Shown piece after piece: positions 6,312-9,607 of a stretch of 9,607 nucleotides of DNA. Origin of the DNA: Betaproteobacteria bacterium (GTDB lineage: Bacteria > Pseudomonadota > Gammaproteobacteria > Burkholderiales > Burkholderiaceae_C); the NCBI GenBank assembly GCA_009927195.1, contig RFNL01000451.1, positions 1 through 9,607 on the forward strand, given 5' to 3'. The stretch's first letter is position 1, and every line of letters begins with the position of its first letter. The notes under the pieces are model-generated. The model was given only the letters and a program-made list of their open reading frames with translations. It searched no databases and was not told the DNA's origin. The translations under genes were made by a program, and so were the position numbers.

Positions 6312-6742
6312 CCCCCGATGACATCGCCCATGCCCGTGTCAAAGACAGCTTTATGCGCCAAGGCATGCTGCGGCACTTGGGCGTTGAATTGTTGCAAGCC
6401 AGGCTTGGCTGGGTCGAGTTGCGCTTGCCCTATTCGGACTTGGTGACCCAGCAACAAGGCGGTTTCCACGGGGGGGCTATGGGGGCTTTGGCCGATGTGG
6501 CCGCCGGTTACGCCGGTTTGACCGTGGCACCGCAAGGCAGCGAGGTGGCCACCATCGAATACAAAATCAATTTTTTGGCGGCCTTTCAAGGCGGGCATTT
6601 GCACGCCACCGGCCAGGTGGTGCGGGCCGGCAAGCGCATCATAGTCACCACAGCCATGGTCACTCACCATGCCCCGGATGGGCCGGTACGAGACTGCGCC
6701 CTGATGCAGCAAACACTGGCTTGTGTGGCCAAAACCTATTGA
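6308..6742 (+). CDS. PaaI-type hotdog-fold acyl-CoA thioesterase
   Basis: The 144-residue protein has the length and layout of a single hotdog domain from the PaaI/YbgC-like thioesterases, which hydrolyse acyl-CoA thioesters in the cytoplasm as homotetramers. The signature is QGGFHGGAMGALADVAAGYAG (about residues 50-70): HGG at 54-56, and D63 as the usual catalytic acidic residue on the central helix. ATIEYKINFLAAFQGG (81-96) and the strand LHATGQVVRAGKRI (98-111) complete the fold. Its ATG overlaps the stop of the regulator gene as ATGA, so the two are translationally coupled and probably share a pathway. The substrate cannot be read from the sequence; an aromatic, branched-chain or short acyl-CoA is possible, and clearing stalled CoA thioesters during amino acid breakdown is the inferred role. 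Confidence 0.88.
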   Translation: MTPDDIAHARVKDSFMRQGMLRHLGVELLQARLGWVELRLPYSDLVTQQQGGFHGGAMGALADVAAGYAGLTVAPQGSEVATIEYKINFLAAFQGGHLHATGQVVRAGKRIIVTTAMVTHHAPDGPVRDCALMQQTLACVAKTY

Positions 6743-6790
6743 TGCCGCCATGCGCACCAAGAACCCGACATTGCACAACAAGACAATCAC

Positions 6791-7477
6791 ATGAGCAAAA
6801 ACCTGGATGAACTGTTTGACCGCAACCGCCAATGGGCGGCCGACACGGAGGTGCGCTCACCAGGCTTTTTCACCGGTTTGCTGTCTCAGCAAAAGCCCAA
6901 ATACATGTGGATCGGTTGTGCCGATAGCCGTGTTCCGGCCAATGAATTGGTCGATTTGTTGCCAGGCGAATTGTTTGTGCACCGCAATGTGGCCAATTTG
7001 CTGGTGCATTCCGACCTGAATGCCTTGAGTGTCATTCAATACGCGGTCGACGTTTTGGGTGTGCAACACATCATAGTCGTTGGCCACAGCAATTGCGGTG
7101 GCATCCGCGCGGCCATGCACAACCAGCGTGCGGGCTTGGTCGACAACTGGTTGCGCCATGTGCAAGATGTGCGCGATACCCAGGCCAGTTTTCTCATGGG
7201 TTTGCACGAAAGCCTGCGGGTCGATGCCTTGGTCGAACTCAATGTGCTCGAGCAAGCGCGCAACGTGTGCCACACCACCGTGGTCAATGATGCGTGGCAA
7301 CGCGGTCAAAGTTTGGTGGTGCATGGCTGGGTGTATGGCTTGCACAATGGCTTGCTGCAAGACATGGCGGTCACGGCCGACGGCCCCGAAGAAGTGCCCC
7401 AAGCCCACGAGCGCGCATTGCGCGCCTTGCACCAGCGTTGGCATGCGCGCCACCAGGCCTTGGGCACCAGGGCTTGA
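6791..7477 (+). CDS. can: Beta-class carbonic anhydrase
   Basis: This 228-residue enzyme interconverts CO2 and bicarbonate in the cytoplasm. Zinc ligands are C43 (IGCADSR), H99 and C102 (GHSNCGG), with D45 and R47 forming the catalytic dyad. It aligns well with E. coli Can (220 residues) along its whole length, including PGELFVHRNVANL, SVIQYAVDVLGVQHII and HGWVYGLHNGLL. W40, R65 and Y182 match the three residues that form the non-catalytic bicarbonate site in the allosteric type II enzymes of E. coli and Haemophilus, so pH- and bicarbonate-dependent control is expected. ATG 6791 gives the standard N-terminus MSKNLDELFDRN. No clear Shine-Dalgarno precedes it, and it follows the thioesterase after 48 bases. 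Placement beside aceK and a thiolase suggests bicarbonate supply to a biotin-dependent acyl-CoA carboxylase, which is inference. Confidence 0.95.
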   Translation: MSKNLDELFDRNRQWAADTEVRSPGFFTGLLSQQKPKYMWIGCADSRVPANELVDLLPGELFVHRNVANLLVHSDLNALSVIQYAVDVLGVQHIIVVGHSNCGGIRAAMHNQRAGLVDNWLRHVQDVRDTQASFLMGLHESLRVDALVELNVLEQARNVCHTTVVNDAWQRGQSLVVHGWVYGLHNGLLQDMAVTADGPEEVPQAHERALRALHQRWHARHQALGTRA

Positions 7478-7487
7478 CGCCTGAGTT

Positions 7488-7491
7488 GGAG
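7488..7491 (+). promoter_or_regulatory. Ribosome binding site fixing the aceK start
   Basis: GGAG ends ten bases before ATG 7502 but only one base before the alternative TTG at 7493, so it supports the ATG as the aceK start. Confidence 0.65.
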
Positions 7492-7501
7492 ATTGATCGC
7501 C

Positions 7502-9307
7502 ATGTTTCCCCAAAAACTCGATTCCGCTTTGGCTTACCACATTGCCAAAGCCATGATGGATGGCTTCAACCATCACTATCGTTTGTTTCGGGCCGAATCA
7601 GCGCGGGCCAAGCACCGTTTTGAAACCGCAGACTGGCATGGGCAGCAGCGTGCCCAGCGCGAACGCATCCAGTTTTATGACCTGCGGGTCAAAGAGTGTT
7701 CCTACCGACTGGAGCGCGAATTCAAAGCCCATGAGCAAGCCATGGAGGTGTGGCAACAGGTCAAGCTGCACTACATTGGCTTGTTGGTCGATCACCACCA
7801 ACCCGAGCTGGCCGAGACATTCTTCAACTCGGTCACCACCAAAATACTGCACCGCAGTTATTTCCACAACGACTTCATTTTTGTGCGGCCTGCGGTCAGC
7901 ACCGAATACATCGAAAGCGACGAGGCCAACGCGCAGCCCACTTACCTGTCGTGGTACCCCCAACCCGATCAACTGCGACAGGTGTTGTTGGACATGGTGC
8001 GCCATTACGGGTTGCGCTGCCCGTTTGAGAACCTGGAGCGCGACATCGATGCCGTGCATGGACGATTGCTGGACATTTTGGGCTTGGTGAAGACGCGGGC
8101 CAATTTTCAAATCCAAACCTTGTCGGGCTTGTTTTACCGCAACAAAGGCGCTTACTTGGTGGGCAAGTTCATCAATGGATTTCAAGAAGTCCCTTTTGCC
8201 CTTCCCATCTTGCACGCGCCCAACGGCCAATTGGTGATCGACGCTGTGCTCAGTGGTGAGGATGATTTGCTCATGTTGTTCAGTTTTGCGCGCGCTTATT
8301 TCATGGTCGACATGGAAGTGCCCTCGGCCTATGTGCAGTTTTTGCGCGGCATGATGCCGCGCAAACCGCGCGCCGAGTTTTACAACGCACTTGGTTTGAT
8401 CAAGCAAGGCAAAACACTTTTTTACCGCGACTTTCTCTACCACCTGCGCCACAGCAGCGATGCCTTTCGAATTGCGCCGGGCATCAAGGGCATGGTCATG
8501 CTGGTGTTTGATCTGCCCTCTTTCCCCTATGTGTTCAAGGTCATCAAAGATTTTTACCCGGCCCCCAAAGACACCAGCCGGGAGCAAATCAAGGGCAAAT
8601 ACCTTTTGGTCAAGCATCACGACCGGGTGGGTCGCATGGCCGACACCATGGAGTACAGCAATGTGGCATTCCCCCGCGAGCGCTTCAGCGATGAATTGCT
8701 GGCCGAGATTGAACGCTACGCGCCCAGCCAGCTGGAGATCACACATAACGCGAGCACCGGCACGCAGGAAGTGGTGATCAAACACGTCTACATCGAGCGG
8801 CGCATGATCCCGCTCAACCTGTATTTGCAAGAGGCCTTTGATGCACCCCAAGACCCCCGGTCGCAGCAGCAAATGACCCACAGCGTGGTCGAGTACGGCA
8901 ACGCCATCAAAGATTTGTTGGCGGCCAATATATTCCCCGGCGACATGTTGTGGAAAAACTTTGGGGTCACCCGGCACGGCAAGGTGGTGTTTTACGACTA
9001 CGACGAAATCGAATACCTGACCGATTGCCATTTTCGCAGCGTGCCCGCCCCCCGAAACGAGGAAGATGAAATGTCGGGCGAAATTTGGTACCACGTGGGC
9101 CCGCGCGATGTGTTCCCGGAAACCTTTGGTCCGTTTTTACTGGGCAATCCGGCGGTGCGCGAGGTGTTCATGCAGCACCATGCCGACCTGCTCGACCCGG
9201 CTTACTGGCAAAGCCACAAAGAAAAAATCCTGGCTGGTCATGTCCACGATGTCTTTCCCTACGATGCCGACAAGCGATTGGCGCACCGGCGCACCACCAC
9301 CGTTTAA
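7502..9307 (+). CDS. aceK: Isocitrate dehydrogenase kinase/phosphatase
   Basis: AceK is a bifunctional cytoplasmic enzyme that phosphorylates isocitrate dehydrogenase to shut it off, sending isocitrate to the glyoxylate bypass, and removes the phosphate again. From ATG 7502 the protein has 601 residues (E. coli AceK 578). The N-terminal regulatory half includes HRSYFHNDFIFVRPAVSTEY (about 117-136). The kinase-like half has the AceK loop APGIKGMVMLVFDLPS, the ATP-binding K346 in YVFKVIKD, D381 in DRVGRMADT, catalytic D481 and N486 in FPGDMLWKNFG, and D499 in YDYDEIEY. These match the E. coli residues K336, D371, D457, N462 and D475. The end motif FPYDADKRL is also typical. It starts 24 bases after can and ends 19 bases before a thiolase, so one operon is likely. 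No isocitrate lyase or malate synthase gene is next to it in this window, unlike the E. coli aceBAK order. Confidence 0.97.
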   Translation: MFPQKLDSALAYHIAKAMMDGFNHHYRLFRAESARAKHRFETADWHGQQRAQRERIQFYDLRVKECSYRLEREFKAHEQAMEVWQQVKLHYIGLLVDHHQPELAETFFNSVTTKILHRSYFHNDFIFVRPAVSTEYIESDEANAQPTYLSWYPQPDQLRQVLLDMVRHYGLRCPFENLERDIDAVHGRLLDILGLVKTRANFQIQTLSGLFYRNKGAYLVGKFINGFQEVPFALPILHAPNGQLVIDAVLSGEDDLLMLFSFARAYFMVDMEVPSAYVQFLRGMMPRKPRAEFYNALGLIKQGKTLFYRDFLYHLRHSSDAFRIAPGIKGMVMLVFDLPSFPYVFKVIKDFYPAPKDTSREQIKGKYLLVKHHDRVGRMADTMEYSNVAFPRERFSDELLAEIERYAPSQLEITHNASTGTQEVVIKHVYIERRMIPLNLYLQEAFDAPQDPRSQQQMTHSVVEYGNAIKDLLAANIFPGDMLWKNFGVTRHGKVVFYDYDEIEYLTDCHFRSVPAPRNEEDEMSGEIWYHVGPRDVFPETFGPFLLGNPAVREVFMQHHADLLDPAYWQSHKEKILAGHVHDVFPYDADKRLAHRRTTTV

Positions 9308-9315
9308 AACCTCAC

Positions 9316-9320
9316 AGGAG
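9316..9320 (+). promoter_or_regulatory. Strong ribosome binding site for the thiolase gene
   Basis: A full AGGAG lies six bases before ATG 9327, the best Shine-Dalgarno sequence in the window. It marks the start of the partial thiolase gene and suggests higher translation than its upstream neighbours. Confidence 0.75.
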
Positions 9321-9326
9321 TCACAG

Positions 9327-9607
9327 ATGTCTGAAACCATTGTCATCGTCAGCGCAGCCCGCACACCCATGGGCAGTTTTCAAGGCGACTTTTCCAGCCT
9401 CAGTGCGCACGACTTGGGCGGCGTGGCCATTGCGGCAGCCGTCGCCCGCGCAGGCATTGCGCCCGAGTGGGTCAGCGAAGTGCTCATGGGCAACTGCTTG
9501 ATGGCCGGTCAAGGCCAGGCACCGGCGCGCCAAGCCGCTTTCAAAGGGGGCTTGCCCGCCAGTGCCGGTGCGGTCACCTTGTCCAAAATGTGCGGCTCGG
9601 GCATGCG
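9327..9607 (+). CDS. Acetyl-CoA acetyltransferase (thiolase), 5' part
   Basis: The first 93 codons are present and the gene runs off the window. The product begins MSETIVIVSAARTPMGSFQG, the usual thiolase N-terminus (IVI.SA.RTP.G.F.G). The catalytic nucleophile is C89 in SKMCGSGM, the acyl-accepting cysteine of the first thiolase domain. The VLMGNC and GQGQAPARQA blocks (about 52-70) match the acetoacetyl-CoA/degradative thiolase family, which cleaves or condenses acyl-CoA in the cytoplasm. It follows aceK by 19 bases and has a strong AGGAG site. Whether it is a PHB-type biosynthetic enzyme, AtoB-like, or the thiolase of a leucine pathway operon cannot be settled from this fragment, although the LiuR-like regulator upstream favours amino acid or acyl-CoA breakdown. 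Confidence 0.92.
   Translation, partial: MSETIVIVSAARTPMGSFQGDFSSLSAHDLGGVAIAAAVARAGIAPEWVSEVLMGNCLMAGQGQAPARQAAFKGGLPASAGAVTLSKMCGSGM

Noticed and set aside
7493..7501. TTG start for aceK
   Set aside because: The GGAG motif is only one base away from TTG but ten bases from ATG 7502, and the ATG gives the expected MFPQKL-type start.
7598..9094. 498-codon open frame on the - strand opposite aceK
   Set aside because: It is antisense to a full, motif-complete aceK; long reverse open frames are common opposite GC-rich genes, and its translation shows no recognisable domain.
1..9607. CRISPR array, tRNA or rRNA gene, insertion sequence or integrase
   Set aside because: No regularly spaced repeats, cloverleaf-like segment, rRNA motif, terminal inverted repeats or transposase/integrase frame was seen by eye on either strand.

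Overview
The window reads as ordinary chromosome from a betaproteobacterium, most likely a Comamonadaceae member (Limnohabitans/Rhodoferax-like). This rests on moderately GC-rich DNA (56% and 63% in two hand-counted 150-base stretches of glyS), heavy use of TTG for leucine and CAA for glutamine, the order glyQ-glyS-gmhB-plsC-M48-like peptidase, and a later order of MerR regulator, carbonic anhydrase, aceK and thiolase that I associate with this group. The taxonomic call is inference. The DNA is almost fully coding; no tRNA, rRNA, insertion sequence, CRISPR array or prophage signal was seen, and there is no gene-free stretch over about 110 bases.

Region 1 (1-4753, + strand) is a tight run of five genes: the 3' end of glyQ (glycyl-tRNA synthetase alpha), glyS (beta subunit), gmhB (heptose bisphosphate phosphatase for LPS core), plsC (1-acyl-glycerol-3-phosphate acyltransferase) and a YgjP-like zinc metallopeptidase. 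Gaps are 2, 22, 3 and 9 bases, so one transcript is likely. It mixes translation with outer-membrane lipid and LPS supply.

Region 2 (4725-5806, - strand) is a metallo-beta-lactamase-fold hydrolase gene that converges on region 1 and overlaps it by 29 bases. Its N-terminal coding segment is out of frame with the rest by one base, at a short homopolymer near 5705-5707.

Region 3 (5807-5909) is a compact divergent control region. It has a perfect 20-bp palindrome at 5814-5833, a + strand promoter with a MerR-like 19-bp spacer, an overlapping - strand -10 element and two successive hairpins.

Region 4 (5910-9607, + strand) holds a LiuR-like MerR regulator, a PaaI-type hotdog thioesterase (4-base overlap), a beta-carbonic anhydrase, aceK (isocitrate dehydrogenase kinase/phosphatase) and the first 93 codons of a thiolase. 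I infer that this belongs to a LiuR-type branched-chain amino acid/acyl-CoA regulon. Carbonic anhydrase could supply bicarbonate to a biotin carboxylase, aceK could steer acetyl-CoA flux between the TCA cycle and glyoxylate bypass, and thiolase acts on acyl-CoA ends. No wholly new system was recognised. The strongest signals are the frameshift, the divergent operator region and a compositionally odd patch inside glyS.
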